Counted from the stretch's first letter, positions 28,429-38,103 are shown. The stretch: DNA of 64,000 bases from Aestuariivirga litoralis (GCF_015714715.1 NZ_WAHS01000001.1:124001-188000), one strand, 5' to 3'. Made by a program: numbers and translations. Notes: generated by a model not told the origin, from the sequence alone.

Positions 28429-29529
28429 ATGTTGAAAGTGATTGTCGCGCTGGTATGGGGTCTTATCTTGGCAGCACAGGCCCATGCCGAGGGTGATGTG
28501 CAGCCGCTGAACGGCATTTGGACCGGCACAATTGGCAAATTGCCCGTCAATGTCTGCCTGCAGGTGAAAGACGGCGAGTACAATTTCGGCGCCTATTATT
28601 ATCTTTCGCATCTGAAGCTGATCAATCTGCAGACCAGCGACAAGGGCGGATGGACCGAAGGCACTGATGAGGCCAAGCCCGACGCCGTCTGGACCTTGAA
28701 GATGGCCGGGGGCGACACGGTTTCCGGCAGCTGGGTTGGCAATGGCAAGACGTTCGATGTGAACTTGCACCGGCTGGCCAAGCTCTCCGGCGAGGATGTG
28801 GACTCGCCCTGCGGTGCAAATGAATTTTTCAAACCGCGCCTGACGCCGCCGAAGATCACTGAAACACCGGCCACGCTGGATGGCCAGCCCTACACCAAGG
28901 TTAAGGTTGAAGCGGGCAAGCAATTCGATGCCATCTTGGAAACCTTCAAATTGCCCGGCAAGGGTGCAGGCATTGCGGCCATCAACAAGCAGCTGCTGGA
29001 AGGCGTGCCGCAGAATGGCAGTGCGCCTGGCTATGTCGAATGCCTGCAACAGGCAACGACGATGGGGCGCGACGGCGATTATGATGTCAGTCTTTCGCCC
29101 ACGGTGTTGACGGCGCACTGGCTCGTCGTCGGCAGCGGCGATGGTTCTTTCTGCGGCGGGGCGCATCCGGCCAACAGCAGCTCGGAACAGGTCTATGATT
29201 TGCGCAACGGGAAAGCGCTTGATCTGCGCACATGGTTTGCCAGCGGCATCGCCGCCAAGGATGGCAAACTCTCGGGCAAGCTCGAGTCCATGGTCATGAA
29301 GGCATTCACCGATGACAAGGACAATGGCGAGGAATGCGCTGAGGCCGTGAAGGATAATTTCGGATGGGATGTGAGCCTTGCCAGCACGGGCATGAGCTTC
29401 ACCCCGGAGCTGCCCTATGTCTCAACCGCTTGCGCCAATGCGGTGGTGATCGGCTTTAAAGAAGCCGCAGAATTTCTGAAGCCGGAAGGCCAGAAGCAAC
29501 TTGCGGAGTTCCACAGCGAACTGAAATAA
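28429..29529 (+). CDS. Secreted protein with DUF3298/PdaC-like C-terminal region
   Basis: A 366-residue protein with signal peptide (VIVALVWGLILAAQAHA). The N-terminal ~110 residues form a predicted beta domain (GIWTGTIGKLPVNVCLQVKD). The C-terminal half carries a pattern like DUF3298: VLTAHWLVVGSGDGSFCGGAHPANSS (cited in part), then VYDLRNGKALDL. GGAHP is the hallmark of that domain. It is inserted, on the opposite strand, between ruvC and ruvA. Its stop directly abuts the ruvC stop. Function unknown; the domain call is by pattern only. Confidence 0.7.
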   Translation: MLKVIVALVWGLILAAQAHAEGDVQPLNGIWTGTIGKLPVNVCLQVKDGEYNFGAYYYLSHLKLINLQTSDKGGWTEGTDEAKPDAVWTLKMAGGDTVSGSWVGNGKTFDVNLHRLAKLSGEDVDSPCGANEFFKPRLTPPKITETPATLDGQPYTKVKVEAGKQFDAILETFKLPGKGAGIAAINKQLLEGVPQNGSAPGYVECLQQATTMGRDGDYDVSLSPTVLTAHWLVVGSGDGSFCGGAHPANSSSEQVYDLRNGKALDLRTWFASGIAAKDGKLSGKLESMVMKAFTDDKDNGEECAEAVKDNFGWDVSLASTGMSFTPELPYVSTACANAVVIGFKEAAEFLKPEGQKQLAEFHSELK

Positions 29530-30033
29530 TCAGAGCTGCGCCAGTTTCGCCTTGAGCGCGTGGGCGCCGCGATGTTGCGCGTGGCAGATGGCGATGGCGA
29601 GGGCATCGGTTGAGTCGGCCGTGTTCATCACGGCGCGGGGCAGCAGCACTTTCACCATGTGCTTCACCTGGTCTTTTTCGGCGTGACCATTTCCCACCAC
29701 TGATTTCTTGATCACGTTCGGTGCGTATTCGAACACGCCCACTTTGCGCAAGACCGGGGCCAGCATGACCACGCCGCGCGCCTGGCCCAGCTTCAAAGTG
29801 GCGCGGGCGTCCTTGTTGACGAAGGTTTCTTCGATAGCGGCTTCCTCCGGCGCAAACTCATCGAGGACTTTCAGAACCTGGGTGTGGATCTGCAGCAGGC
29901 GGGTGGCGAGGTCATCCTCATTCACTGAGTGAACGGCACCATCGGCGACATAGGACAGCCGCGTGCCTTCTGCTTCAATGATGCCCCAGCCGGTGTGGCG
30001 CAGGCCGGGATCGAGACCGATGATTCTCACCAT
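29530..30033 (-). CDS. ruvC: Crossover junction endodeoxyribonuclease RuvC
   Basis: A 167-residue RNase H-fold resolvase: [14 protein letters not shown] holds the first catalytic Asp, [20 protein letters not shown] the Glu, and [13 protein letters not shown] the C-terminal acidic residues. Lies 13 bp downstream of an acetamidase-like gene and is cut off from ruvAB by the plus-strand gene at 28429. Confidence 0.96.
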   Translation of the reverse strand: MVRIIGLDPGLRHTGWGIIEAEGTRLSYVADGAVHSVNEDDLATRLLQIHTQVLKVLDEFAPEEAAIEETFVNKDARATLKLGQARGVVMLAPVLRKVGVFEYAPNVIKKSVVGNGHAEKDQVKHMVKVLLPRAVMNTADSTDALAIAICHAQHRGAHALKAKLAQL

Positions 30034-30046
30034 AGGGCGAGATTAG

Positions 30047-30961
30047 CTATTTGAGAGCGGCGAGGGCAGACTTTTCCAAACGGCAAGCCACCGAATAGGC
30101 CGGGTTGAAAACATTGGCCACGTCGTAGCGCACATTCATGCCGAGGAAGTGAGAAGCTGCGATCTTGTCGAGGCCGTAATCCTGTTCCAGCCAGACCAGC
30201 ATTTCGGTGGTGGCGTGCTGCAGTGCTTGGTCCAGCGGGCGGGCATTTCCGACCGTGAAGATCGACGTTTCATTCTCGCCGCGTGGCCAGCGCATTTTCC
30301 TGTTCTTGAGCAGGCGCACTTTGAAAGTGATTTCGGCGCTGGTCTCGATGCCGGTGCCGGCGATTTCACCATCGCCCTGTGCCCCATGCACATCGCCGAG
30401 GAAGAACAACGCGCCGGGAACAGACACCGGGAAATAAGCTGTCACGCCTTCGCCGAAGCCGCGGTAATCCATGTTGCCGCCATGATGCCCGCTGGTGGCA
30501 GTGCTGATTGCTTCGCCACCATCGGGGGCCACGCCAAAGCAGCCGATCATCGGCACGATGGGGATCGACCAATCTTTTAAAGCAGCCGGCGGCTTTTGCA
30601 GGGTGATGCTGTTTTGCCTGGGATTGATATCCCAGAAAATCTTTTCTCGCGGCGGCATGGCGCGCACTTGATGTGGATCGACCAAGTGCCAAGCGAGGCC
30701 TTGCCGCGTCCAGCCGGTGGCGCGCGTCATCTCAATCTCAATGATCTCCACCGCCAGCGCATCGCCGGGTGCTGCACCCTCGATGAAGAACGGCCCGGAC
30801 ATCGGGTTCGGATCGGCGGCCTGATGCGCGTTGTTCAGGTCGTAGCCATTGGCATCCAGCGTGGAGACGGTGACCGTGTCGCCATCCGCAATCACCAATG
30901 CGGCCGCATGGCTGCCGATGGTTTGGAAGTAAGTGCTGGGGCTGAAATTGTGATGCGCCAT
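30047..30961 (-). CDS. Acetamidase/formamidase family protein
   Basis: A 304-residue FmdA/AmdA-type amidase. Recognisable segments are NPMSGPFFIEGAAPGDALAV, GCFGVAPDGG, HHGGNMD and GDVHGAQGDGEIAGTGIE, which make up the metal/substrate site of the family. These hydrolyse short amides such as formamide or acetamide; specificity is not readable. It begins 1 bp after the yebC stop and ends 13 bp before ruvC, so it is embedded in the yebC-ruvC transcript. Confidence 0.88.
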   Translation of the reverse strand: MAHHNFSPSTYFQTIGSHAAALVIADGDTVTVSTLDANGYDLNNAHQAADPNPMSGPFFIEGAAPGDALAVEIIEIEMTRATGWTRQGLAWHLVDPHQVRAMPPREKIFWDINPRQNSITLQKPPAALKDWSIPIVPMIGCFGVAPDGGEAISTATSGHHGGNMDYRGFGEGVTAYFPVSVPGALFFLGDVHGAQGDGEIAGTGIETSAEITFKVRLLKNRKMRWPRGENETSIFTVGNARPLDQALQHATTEMLVWLEQDYGLDKIAASHFLGMNVRYDVANVFNPAYSVACRLEKSALAALK

Positions 30962-30962
30962 C

Positions 30963-31712
30963 TTATTCTGGGTTCAGCTTGGCCGCGATCTCTTCCGGAA
31001 TATCAGCATTGGTGAAGACGTGCTGCACGTCATCATCTTCATCCAGCGCGTCGATCAGCTTCATCAGGCTTTCGGCTTTTTCAAACTCGGTGATGGGCGC
31101 CATCACTGTGGGCTTCCACACCAGCTTCACGGATTCAGCTTCGCCGAATTTTGCGGCCAAAGCGGTCGACACTTCATTGATTGATTCAAACGCGCAGGTG
31201 ACCACGTGCTCACCGTCGCTGGTCACATCGTCGGCACCTGCTTCAATGCCAGCTTCCATCATCGCATCAGCAGAAGTCTTGGCCAGCGGATAGACGATCT
31301 CGCCCACATGCACGAACATGAAAGACACTGATCCGGTTTCGCCCAGATTGCCACCATATTTGGCGAAGAACGCGCGCACCACGGGTGCTGTACGGGCGCG
31401 GTTGTCGGTCAGGGCTTCGACGATGACGGCGACACCTGACGGGCCATAGCCTTCGTAGCGGATGGTTTCGTAATTCTCGCCATCGGCGGCGGACGCCTTC
31501 TTGATGGCGCGCTCGATATTATCCTTCGGCATCGATTCAGCGCGGGCATTCTGGATGGCGAGGCGCAGCCGGGCATTGGCGGACGGGTCCGGGATACCGG
31601 CTTTGGCGGCCACGGTAATTTCGCGCGCCAGCTTGGAAAAAATCTTCGAACGGATTTTATCCTGCCGCCCTTTGCGGTGCATGATGTTCTTGTATTGTGA
31701 ATGACCAGCCAT
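30963..31712 (-). CDS. yebC: YebC/PmpR-family DNA-binding / translation factor
   Basis: A 249-residue YebC protein: [65 protein letters not shown] and the acidic C-terminus typical of the family. Members act as transcription regulators or as factors easing translation of proline-rich stretches. Heads the yebC-ruvC segment. Confidence 0.95.
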   Translation of the reverse strand: MAGHSQYKNIMHRKGRQDKIRSKIFSKLAREITVAAKAGIPDPSANARLRLAIQNARAESMPKDNIERAIKKASAADGENYETIRYEGYGPSGVAVIVEALTDNRARTAPVVRAFFAKYGGNLGETGSVSFMFVHVGEIVYPLAKTSADAMMEAGIEAGADDVTSDGEHVVTCAFESINEVSTALAAKFGEAESVKLVWKPTVMAPITEFEKAESLMKLIDALDEDDDVQHVFTNADIPEEIAAKLNPE

Positions 31713-31851
31713 ATCAATCTCTTAAAAAGTCAGATACCGAAGTTGCTGCCTTATAGAGGCAGGCGGCAGTAGTGCCAAGCGCCACAGTTTAACCCGGCTT
31801 TAAGTTTAAGCCCTCAACATGGGGCCCAGTGAGTGTGTGGAGTGCGTTTTC

Positions 31852-32133
31852 ATGAATGGCAAGTTTGCGCCTATTGAGTCTTTTTCGTTCAATGAAGATT
31901 TCGGAGTCGCAGGCGCGGCGGGCTTAAGGAAGGTCAAGTCATTGGCTGAGAATGCACCTACGGGCAGGCTGTTTGCCTCCATCACCACGCTCACCGAAAT
32001 GAGCGCATCCGCCACCAAGGCTTTGGAGCAGGGCGACATCAGCCGTGCCCGCCATGTGGCGCAGAAGCTGGCGGCTTCCGCCAAAGCCTCGATCCCCGAT
32101 CTTCTCAAAAGCAAATCGCGCAAGAGCGCGTAA
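31852..32133 (+). CDS. Small alphaproteobacterial-type protein of unknown function
   Basis: A 93-residue helical protein (GRLFASITTLTEMSASATKA; ISRARHVAQKLAASAKASIP) without signal peptide or membrane segment, ending in a basic tail. I do not recognise it. ATG 31852 is chosen over an open extension to 31819 because GTGGAG lies upstream and the extension looks non-coding. It lies alone between two minus-strand genes. Confidence 0.5.
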   Translation: MNGKFAPIESFSFNEDFGVAGAAGLRKVKSLAENAPTGRLFASITTLTEMSASATKALEQGDISRARHVAQKLAASAKASIPDLLKSKSRKSA

Positions 32134-32151
32134 GCTTTTCAGCACAAAGAA

Positions 32152-32964
32152 TTAAGGCAACGCCTGGCTCAACCGTCCGCCCACGCGGATGGGGTTGATC
32201 GCTAGCGCCAGCCCGGTCTTGTCATCGGTATCCACCATCACGCCTGACACTGTAGCCTCGCCATCGGCGGGACGCATGCGTTCTACCGGGAGTTTGCGCA
32301 GGAAGCGGTTCAGCGGCTCGGCTTTGTCCATGCCGATCACGGAATCATAATCGCCGCACATGCCAGCATCGGTCATATAGGCAGTGCCGCCGACGAGGAT
32401 GTGATGATCGGCGGTGGGCGTGTGGGTGTGGGTGCCCACAACAAGACTGGCGCGGCCATCGCAGAAATGGCCCATGGCCATTTTCTCCGATGTCACTTCG
32501 GCATGCATGTCGATCAGGATGGCATCGCAATCCACACCCAAGCGGCACATTTCAAGTTCGCGGTTCACCGCCGGGAAGGGGTCGTTGAGCTGCGGCTCGA
32601 TCATCACGCGGCCCATCGCATTGATGACCAGCACGCGCTGGCCCTTGGCGGTGTCCACCAGAGCCGAGCCATTGCCGGGGCAACCTTCCGGCCAATTGAG
32701 CGGGCGGATCATGCGGTTTTCGCGCGCTATGAAAACCAGTGCCTCGCGCTGGTCGAAGGCATGGTTGCCGAGGGTGACGACATCCGCACCCGCCTCGCGC
32801 AGGCTGTTGAAGATTTCCTCGGTGATGCCGAAACCATGGGCGGCGTTTTCGCCATTGACCACGACGAGATCAGGTTTGAGGCTTTCGCGCAGAACGGGGA
32901 GGTGGCGCAGGACGGCGTCGCGACCGGAACGGCCCACCACGTCACCCAGAAAAATCAGCCGCAT
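32152..32964 (-). CDS. YmdB-like metallophosphoesterase (TIGR00282 type)
   Basis: A 270-residue metallophosphoesterase. Di-metal ligands are spread as in YmdB: MRLIFLGDVVGRSGRDAV, VVNGENAAHGFG, VVTLGNHAFDQ and VVGTHTHTPTADHHIL. YmdB of Bacillus is a 2',3'-cAMP phosphodiesterase acting on biofilm and motility choice; the alphaproteobacterial role is not established. It overlaps the upstream cyclo-ligase gene by 10 bp. Confidence 0.9.
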   Translation of the reverse strand: MRLIFLGDVVGRSGRDAVLRHLPVLRESLKPDLVVVNGENAAHGFGITEEIFNSLREAGADVVTLGNHAFDQREALVFIARENRMIRPLNWPEGCPGNGSALVDTAKGQRVLVINAMGRVMIEPQLNDPFPAVNRELEMCRLGVDCDAILIDMHAEVTSEKMAMGHFCDGRASLVVGTHTHTPTADHHILVGGTAYMTDAGMCGDYDSVIGMDKAEPLNRFLRKLPVERMRPADGEATVSGVMVDTDDKTGLALAINPIRVGGRLSQALP

Positions 32965-33536
32965 GCGATCACACCGCGTTCGGTCATCACGAAATCCAAA
33001 TGCTGGTCGTGGGCGTGATGCGGTACCTCTTCCACTTCCTGTGCGGCATAGGCTGCGCCGATGGCGATGATCTTTTTCTGGGCGCGCAATTTGTCCAATG
33101 TCCGGTCGTAGAAGCCGCCCCCATAGCCCAGCCTAAAGCCTTTACGGTCAAAGGCAAGAAGCGGCACGATGAGGACATCGGGTTCAACCTCGGGCGATGT
33201 GTCGAGAGGGATGTCGATATTCATGAAGCCCTTGTCCAAAGGCTCGCCCGGCAGCCAGCGGCGGAAAGACAGCGGCTGGCCCTCGGCGATGACGATAGGC
33301 AGGCAGGTCGTCCAGCCTTCACCGGCGAGGCGGCCAAGCAAGGGCCGCGTATCAATCTCCGAGCGCACCGGAAAGAAAGCGGAGACGACATTGAAGCCCG
33401 GTTCTGCCCTGGCCGGAAAACCATGCGAGGCGAGCAGCAAGGGCGCGCTTTCCTTCATTTGCTCATGCGCTTTCAGGCGGGTGCCGGACGCCATTTTGCG
33501 GGCGGCGGCTTTGTCGGCGGGCAATTCGAATGTCAT
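32955..33536 (-). CDS. 5-formyltetrahydrofolate cyclo-ligase
   Basis: A 193-residue enzyme forming 5,10-methenyl-THF from 5-formyl-THF with ATP. Marked by RSEIDTRPLL, the folate/ATP loop FRLGYGGGFYDRTLDKL and PDVLIVPLLAFDRKG. ATG 33536 has an AGAGC-like site upstream; GTG 33554 is the alternative. No 6S RNA is visible next to it; the PAP2 gene follows within a few bases upstream. Confidence 0.9.
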   Translation of the reverse strand: MTFELPADKAAARKMASGTRLKAHEQMKESAPLLLASHGFPARAEPGFNVVSAFFPVRSEIDTRPLLGRLAGEGWTTCLPIVIAEGQPLSFRRWLPGEPLDKGFMNIDIPLDTSPEVEPDVLIVPLLAFDRKGFRLGYGGGFYDRTLDKLRAQKKIIAIGAAYAAQEVEEVPHHAHDQHLDFVMTERGVIACG

Positions 33537-33559
33537 GGCAGGTTGCTCTGCCACAAGTG

Positions 33560-34678
33560 TCAGCCGCGGGCCAGAGTTTCCATGTCGCGGTTATGCTGGA
33601 TCATCGTGGGGCGGCGGTGCAGGTATTTTGCGACCGCACCGCTGAGCCACCAGATCAAGCAGGACAGCGCAATGGCGCCATAGCCATCCACCGCATAATG
33701 CCAGGCCAGATGCACCGAGGTGACGAGGATCACCACGGCGTAAGCCGCAAAGAACCAGCCGAGATATTTGTTGATGTGGCGGAAGGTCAACGCGAACAGA
33801 GCGGCATTGCCGTTGTGCATCGAAGGGAAGGCGGAGATACCCAAAGCTTCCGACTTGCCGGTATAGCCATCCCAGAGCAGATCCTGCGTGCTGAGCGACC
33901 AGATCGGCAGGCGCGTATTCACGCTGTTCAGATAGGCCATCAGGTCGGTGTAAGGATCAGGCATCAGGCCGAGGCGCTCATAATAGGCGGGGCCGGCGGA
34001 AGAGAAATATACCGCCATCAAGCCGCCGCCGATCCACCAGATCAGCATGTAGGACAGGAAAAAGCGCGTGCGCAGCTCGCTCGATTGTTTCTGAAAGGCG
34101 AACCAGACCATGGTTCCAAAGAGCGCGATGAACCACAGATTATAAAGCAGGCAGGCGGCGAAAGTGACGTAGTCATAACCCATCAGCGGCTGCAGTAGGC
34201 GCCACGGGTCCACACCAAAATGCAACGTGCGATCCAGCTGCATAAACGTCTCATCCCATTTGAAACCGTTGAGATACGGGATCTGCGGTTTCAGATCGAG
34301 AATGGCCTTGTTGTAGATCACGATGGCGATCACCACCGGCAGCGCATTGATGAACATTGCGGGCTTGGTGACAATCCATTTCACATCGGCGATGAGCGCG
34401 CGCACCGGGCTTTCCGGCTTGATGATGAAAATATACTGGATGAAACGCAGGATCAGCGCAACGGCAACGCCGACGGGAATCATGCTGGTGGCAATTTCCA
34501 GCAGCACGTCGAAAATCGGGGCCAGCTCACGGTGCGGCAGGCGTGCGAACATGACTTGATTGGTGGCCATGCACAGAAGCGGGATGAACAGGATGAGCCA
34601 TTGCGCCGCCAGGCTTTGGATCACGAGCCTGAAGCCTTTCAAGCTCCAGCGCCGCATCGTCAAGGCAAGTTCAGTCAT
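33560..34678 (-). CDS. PAP2-superfamily membrane phosphatase/phosphotransferase
   Basis: A 372-residue polytopic membrane protein (six or more helices). It has the C-terminal PAP2 motifs SAFPSMHNGNAALFA and SVHLAWHYAVDGYGA, with both catalytic histidines and the Asp. The HYAVDGY form resembles the inositol-phosphorylceramide-synthase-like branch of PAP2 proteins, so it may act on membrane lipid headgroups. ATG 34678 preceded by CAGGGA. Confidence 0.85.
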   Translation of the reverse strand: MTELALTMRRWSLKGFRLVIQSLAAQWLILFIPLLCMATNQVMFARLPHRELAPIFDVLLEIATSMIPVGVAVALILRFIQYIFIIKPESPVRALIADVKWIVTKPAMFINALPVVIAIVIYNKAILDLKPQIPYLNGFKWDETFMQLDRTLHFGVDPWRLLQPLMGYDYVTFAACLLYNLWFIALFGTMVWFAFQKQSSELRTRFFLSYMLIWWIGGGLMAVYFSSAGPAYYERLGLMPDPYTDLMAYLNSVNTRLPIWSLSTQDLLWDGYTGKSEALGISAFPSMHNGNAALFALTFRHINKYLGWFFAAYAVVILVTSVHLAWHYAVDGYGAIALSCLIWWLSGAVAKYLHRRPTMIQHNRDMETLARG

Positions 34679-34745
34679 GTGCAATCCCTGGTTTCCCGCA
34701 TCCGGAAACTAGAAGATCATGCTTAACAACCAGTAAGGGTAATTC

Positions 34746-35984
34746 TTACTTTTCAGCCATCAAAAGTGCGCGTGACGGTTTGGCCAGCGTGAGGGCCAGC
34801 AGAAGTGTACAAACTGTTAACGCCCCAGCGATCAGGAAGCCTGCACCGGCCGAAACGATGAACGGGTTCGGGCGAACGAAATAATCAAAGGCAACACCGT
34901 AGAAGACCGTGCCCATCATCATGGAAATATTCATGATGGAAGACAGGCCGCCCTGCAATTCGCCTTGCGCATCCTCCGGCACTTCCTTCGACATGATGGC
35001 GGTGACCATCGGATGCACGAAGCCTTCCGGCGCGTGGATGAAGAAACCCATGATCACAATCGTAAGGCAGGGTGCCAATGCAAAGATGATGCAACCGAGT
35101 GGTGCTGCAATCAGGCCGACAATGGCCATATTCCATTCGCCGAAGCGCTTGACCAGCGGGCCGGTGAGTACGCCCTGGGTGAAGGCCATGATGATGCCGA
35201 AAGCAGCCAGCGTGACGCCGATCAGGGTTGAGCTCCAGCCGAATTTCGCGGTGCCCCAGAACGGCCAGATCGCCGGATAGACCGAGGTGGCGAAGAAATA
35301 GAGCCCGAGAATTCCGCAGAGCGGCAGCACCTGGCGATATTGCGCGAAGATCTTCAAAGTGCCGAACGGATTGGCACGTTTCCATTCGAAAGCGCGGCGC
35401 TTTTCCGGCGGCAATGTTTCGGGAAGAATGAAATAGCCGAAGGCGAAATTCAAAAGCGAAATCGCGGCTGCAACATAGAAGGGCACGCGCGGGCCGAATG
35501 TGCCGAGCAGGCCACCGATCGCAGGGCCGATTACAAAGCCCAGCCCGAAGGCAGCACCCATCATGCCGAAGGCCTTGGCGCGGCCTTCTGGCGGGGTGAC
35601 ATCGGCGATGAAGGCATTGGCGATCACGTATGAAGCACCACACACACCAGCCAGCGTGCGGCCGATGAAAAGCCACGTGATATTGGGTGCCATGGCGGTG
35701 ATCAGAAAATCGCAACCCAGGCCGAAGACCGCGAGCAGCAGCAACCGCCTGCGCCCATAGGCATCTGACAGGTTGCCCAGCGTTGGCCCCAAAAGAAATT
35801 GACCAGCCGAGAAGGCGAAGAACATGAAGCCGCCGATCAGCGAAGCCGTGCCGAGATCGACATGCGCCACCTGTTGGATAAGGGCGGGCTGCACCGGCAT
35901 GACCAGGCCGAAGCCCACCATGTCGAGCAACACGGTGACGAAGATGAAAAGGGTGGCGTATTTGGAAGTGGGAGCAATCGTCAT
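34746..35984 (-). CDS. MFS drug efflux transporter, Tet(A)-like
   Basis: A 412-residue 12-helix transporter. The DHA1/TetA signature appears in LGNLSDAYGRRRLLL between helices 2 and 3, and in GPAIGGLLGTFGPRVPFY (motif C region). Sequence flavour is that of class A/G tetracycline pumps and their uncharacterised relatives, so substrate is unknown. Transcribed divergently from the DeoR regulator gene with about 126 bp between. Confidence 0.85.
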   Translation of the reverse strand: MTIAPTSKYATLFIFVTVLLDMVGFGLVMPVQPALIQQVAHVDLGTASLIGGFMFFAFSAGQFLLGPTLGNLSDAYGRRRLLLLAVFGLGCDFLITAMAPNITWLFIGRTLAGVCGASYVIANAFIADVTPPEGRAKAFGMMGAAFGLGFVIGPAIGGLLGTFGPRVPFYVAAAISLLNFAFGYFILPETLPPEKRRAFEWKRANPFGTLKIFAQYRQVLPLCGILGLYFFATSVYPAIWPFWGTAKFGWSSTLIGVTLAAFGIIMAFTQGVLTGPLVKRFGEWNMAIVGLIAAPLGCIIFALAPCLTIVIMGFFIHAPEGFVHPMVTAIMSKEVPEDAQGELQGGLSSIMNISMMMGTVFYGVAFDYFVRPNPFIVSAGAGFLIAGALTVCTLLLALTLAKPSRALLMAEK

Positions 35985-36066
35985 GCGCGGTCCTTAACAG
36001 CCGTCCATGCGCGCCGGAAGTGTCGGGACTGCAACACTCTTGAACTGCTGACAGGATTTGACTTTT

Positions 36067-36098
36067 GCAATATTGTGCAGTATTTAGCAGAATATTGC
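36067..36098. promoter_or_regulatory. Inverted repeat upstream of the DeoR-type regulator gene
   Basis: GCAATATT (36067-36074) and AATATTGC (36091-36098) form a perfect 8-bp dyad with a 16-bp spacer. The spacer itself holds GCAGTATTT and AGCAGAAT, so the site reads as three near-repeats of GCA(G/A)TATT. It ends 12 bp before the regulator start: a likely autoregulatory operator that also faces the divergent MFS gene. Confidence 0.5.
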
Positions 36099-36110
36099 AG
36101 GATGTGTATC

Positions 36111-36902
36111 ATGCAGACGAATTTGAGCGTTGCGGATTTTCCTGATGAAAGACGCAATAGAATACTAAAAAGATTAGAGAAAACTGGCCGCGTTACAGTG
36201 CGCCAGATTTCGCAGGATTATGCGGTTTCAGAAGACACGGTGCGGCGTGATCTGAAAGAGTTGGAATCGCTGGGCCTGTGCACCTGCGTTTATGGTGGTG
36301 CCCTTTTGAAGAGCCCTGTGCCTCCCGATGCCGGGCAAAGGCGAGGCCTTGATCTGAGCCGCAAGGATGCGCTTGGGCTCACACTGGCTTCGTTGGTTCA
36401 GCCGGGGCAGGTGGTGTTCATGGATGCCGGGTCAACCAACCTGGCTGCCGCGCGTCACTTGCCGGACCGTGAGGACATCACTGTCATCACCCATGACCCC
36501 GCGATCGCTGCGGCGCTGGTGGCTTTTCAGAACATCCGGCTGATCAGCATTGGCGGCCAAATCAACCGGCATGTGGGCGCACCCACCGATGCCGCCGCTA
36601 TGCGGGCTATCCAGGATTTCCGCCCAGATTTATTGGTGCTGGGCACTTGCGCGCTCGATGCAGAGGGCGCGGTTTCGGCCTTTGTCTATGAAGATGCCGA
36701 AATCAAATCCATGCTGGTGCAAAATGCAAAATCGGTGGTCACCGGACTTCTGAATGAAAAGCTGGGCACGCGCGCGCCCTATGGCATTTGTGCGTTGGCT
36801 GATGTGGCGACGCTGGTGCTGGAGGCCGATGCGCCCGCTGATTTCACTGCTCAATTGAGGCCTGCGCGAGCCGCAATTCTGCACGCGAAAAACCATATCT
36901 GA
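36111..36902 (+). CDS. DeoR/GlpR-family sugar-phosphate-responsive regulator
   Basis: A 263-residue regulator. The N-terminal DeoR helix-turn-helix (RRNRILKRLEKTGRVTVRQI, DYAVSEDTVRRDLKEL, CTCVYGGAL) is followed by a DeoRC sensor domain (VVFMDAGSTNLAAARHLP; GGQINRHVGAPTD). Such sensors bind phosphorylated sugars. Starts at ATG 36111 (36102 possible). First gene of a DeoR-MFS-SDR-SDR operon. Confidence 0.9.
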   Translation: MQTNLSVADFPDERRNRILKRLEKTGRVTVRQISQDYAVSEDTVRRDLKELESLGLCTCVYGGALLKSPVPPDAGQRRGLDLSRKDALGLTLASLVQPGQVVFMDAGSTNLAAARHLPDREDITVITHDPAIAAALVAFQNIRLISIGGQINRHVGAPTDAAAMRAIQDFRPDLLVLGTCALDAEGAVSAFVYEDAEIKSMLVQNAKSVVTGLLNEKLGTRAPYGICALADVATLVLEADAPADFTAQLRPARAAILHAKNHI

Positions 36903-36929
36903 ACAAACTCAAACTGGTGTAACTGCCCC

Positions 36930-38096
36930 ATGGCCAACATGACTGAAACGCTTCCCCTTCCCAAAATCAACGCGGCACGCTGGGCCGTTTTCATGCTGTT
37001 TCTCTGGCATGGCTTGCTCATCGGCGCCTGGGTACCGCTCATTCCGCTGGTGAAGGACCGTCTTGCAGTCGGCCCCGCGGTGTTCGGCGTGGCGCTGCTT
37101 TCAATCGCCGTGGGTTCAATTTTTTCGATGCCCTTTACCGGCGCGCTGATCAATCGGTTTGGCAGTGCCGGCATGACATTGGCCGGCGGCCTGCTGTTGG
37201 TCATCGGATTCCTGGGGCCGGTTTTTGCGCCCAACCTTGCCACCTTCATGGCGGGTGGTTTTGCCATGGGGCTTGGCCTGGGCTCGATGGATGTGTCGAT
37301 GAACACGCATGGCATCGCGGTTGAAAAAGCATTGGGCAAACCCATCCTCTCAGTGCTGCATGCCGCGTGGAGCGTGGGCTGCACGGCAGGTGCCTTTGCC
37401 GGGTCATGGTTGCTGCAACACTACGGAGCTGTGATCGAAGCACTGATATTCGATGGGATATTCCTGGTCGGTGTGGTGACGGCTTGTTTCTATCTTTTGC
37501 CTTCAAGCGTGGACAAAGGCTTGTCTGAATCGCATTTCGGCTGGCCCACGCGGCACACGGTGGCTCTGGGTGCATTGTGCTTCATGGCGCTAATGGTGGA
37601 AGGCTCGGTCGCAGATTGGGCTGGCATTCACAACAAGGAACGCTTCGCGGTGGATGCTTCGATGGCCGCACTCGGCTTCGCCTTCTATCAGGGCGGCATG
37701 TCGATCTCGCGCTTTGCGGGCGACTGGCTGCGCCACAAATATGGCGCGGTGAATGTGATCGTGGTGAGTGCCGTGATCGCTGCCATCGGCATGTCCGGTG
37801 CATTGCTGGCGCCCGATCTTTACACTGCGATCATCGGCTATTGCATCGGCGGCCTTGGCATCGGCAATCTGGCCCCCGTGTTGTTTGCGGGTGGTGGCCG
37901 GCTTGAGCCTGATGCACCGGCACGCGGCATGGCCGCCGTGGTCAGCATGGGCTATTCTGGCTTTCTCGCCGGCCCGCCGCTGATTGGTTTTGTGGCGCAG
38001 GTTACATCATTGAGCGCGAGCCTTTGGCTGACTGTGCTGGGCGCCATCATCATTGCTGTATTCGCGCGCCGCGTTGCGCCCAAGGCAGATTATTGA
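36930..38096 (+). CDS. MFS transporter, YbjJ-like
   Basis: A 388-residue 12-helix transporter with GAWVPLIPLVKDRL near helix 1 and GLGSMDVSMNTHGIAVEKA before helix 5, the latter typical of YbjJ/FsgA-like MFS proteins. Placed 27 bp after the regulator, with two dehydrogenase genes behind it, so it probably imports a sugar or polyol. The start context is weak; ATG 36939 is an alternative. Confidence 0.87.
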   Translation: MANMTETLPLPKINAARWAVFMLFLWHGLLIGAWVPLIPLVKDRLAVGPAVFGVALLSIAVGSIFSMPFTGALINRFGSAGMTLAGGLLLVIGFLGPVFAPNLATFMAGGFAMGLGLGSMDVSMNTHGIAVEKALGKPILSVLHAAWSVGCTAGAFAGSWLLQHYGAVIEALIFDGIFLVGVVTACFYLLPSSVDKGLSESHFGWPTRHTVALGALCFMALMVEGSVADWAGIHNKERFAVDASMAALGFAFYQGGMSISRFAGDWLRHKYGAVNVIVVSAVIAAIGMSGALLAPDLYTAIIGYCIGGLGIGNLAPVLFAGGGRLEPDAPARGMAAVVSMGYSGFLAGPPLIGFVAQVTSLSASLWLTVLGAIIIAVFARRVAPKADY

Positions 38097-38103
38097 TGTG
38101 GCC

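Noticed and set aside
33537-33560. 6S RNA gene next to the 5-formyl-THF cyclo-ligase
   Set aside because: The PAP2 gene follows within a few bases, leaving no room for the RNA.
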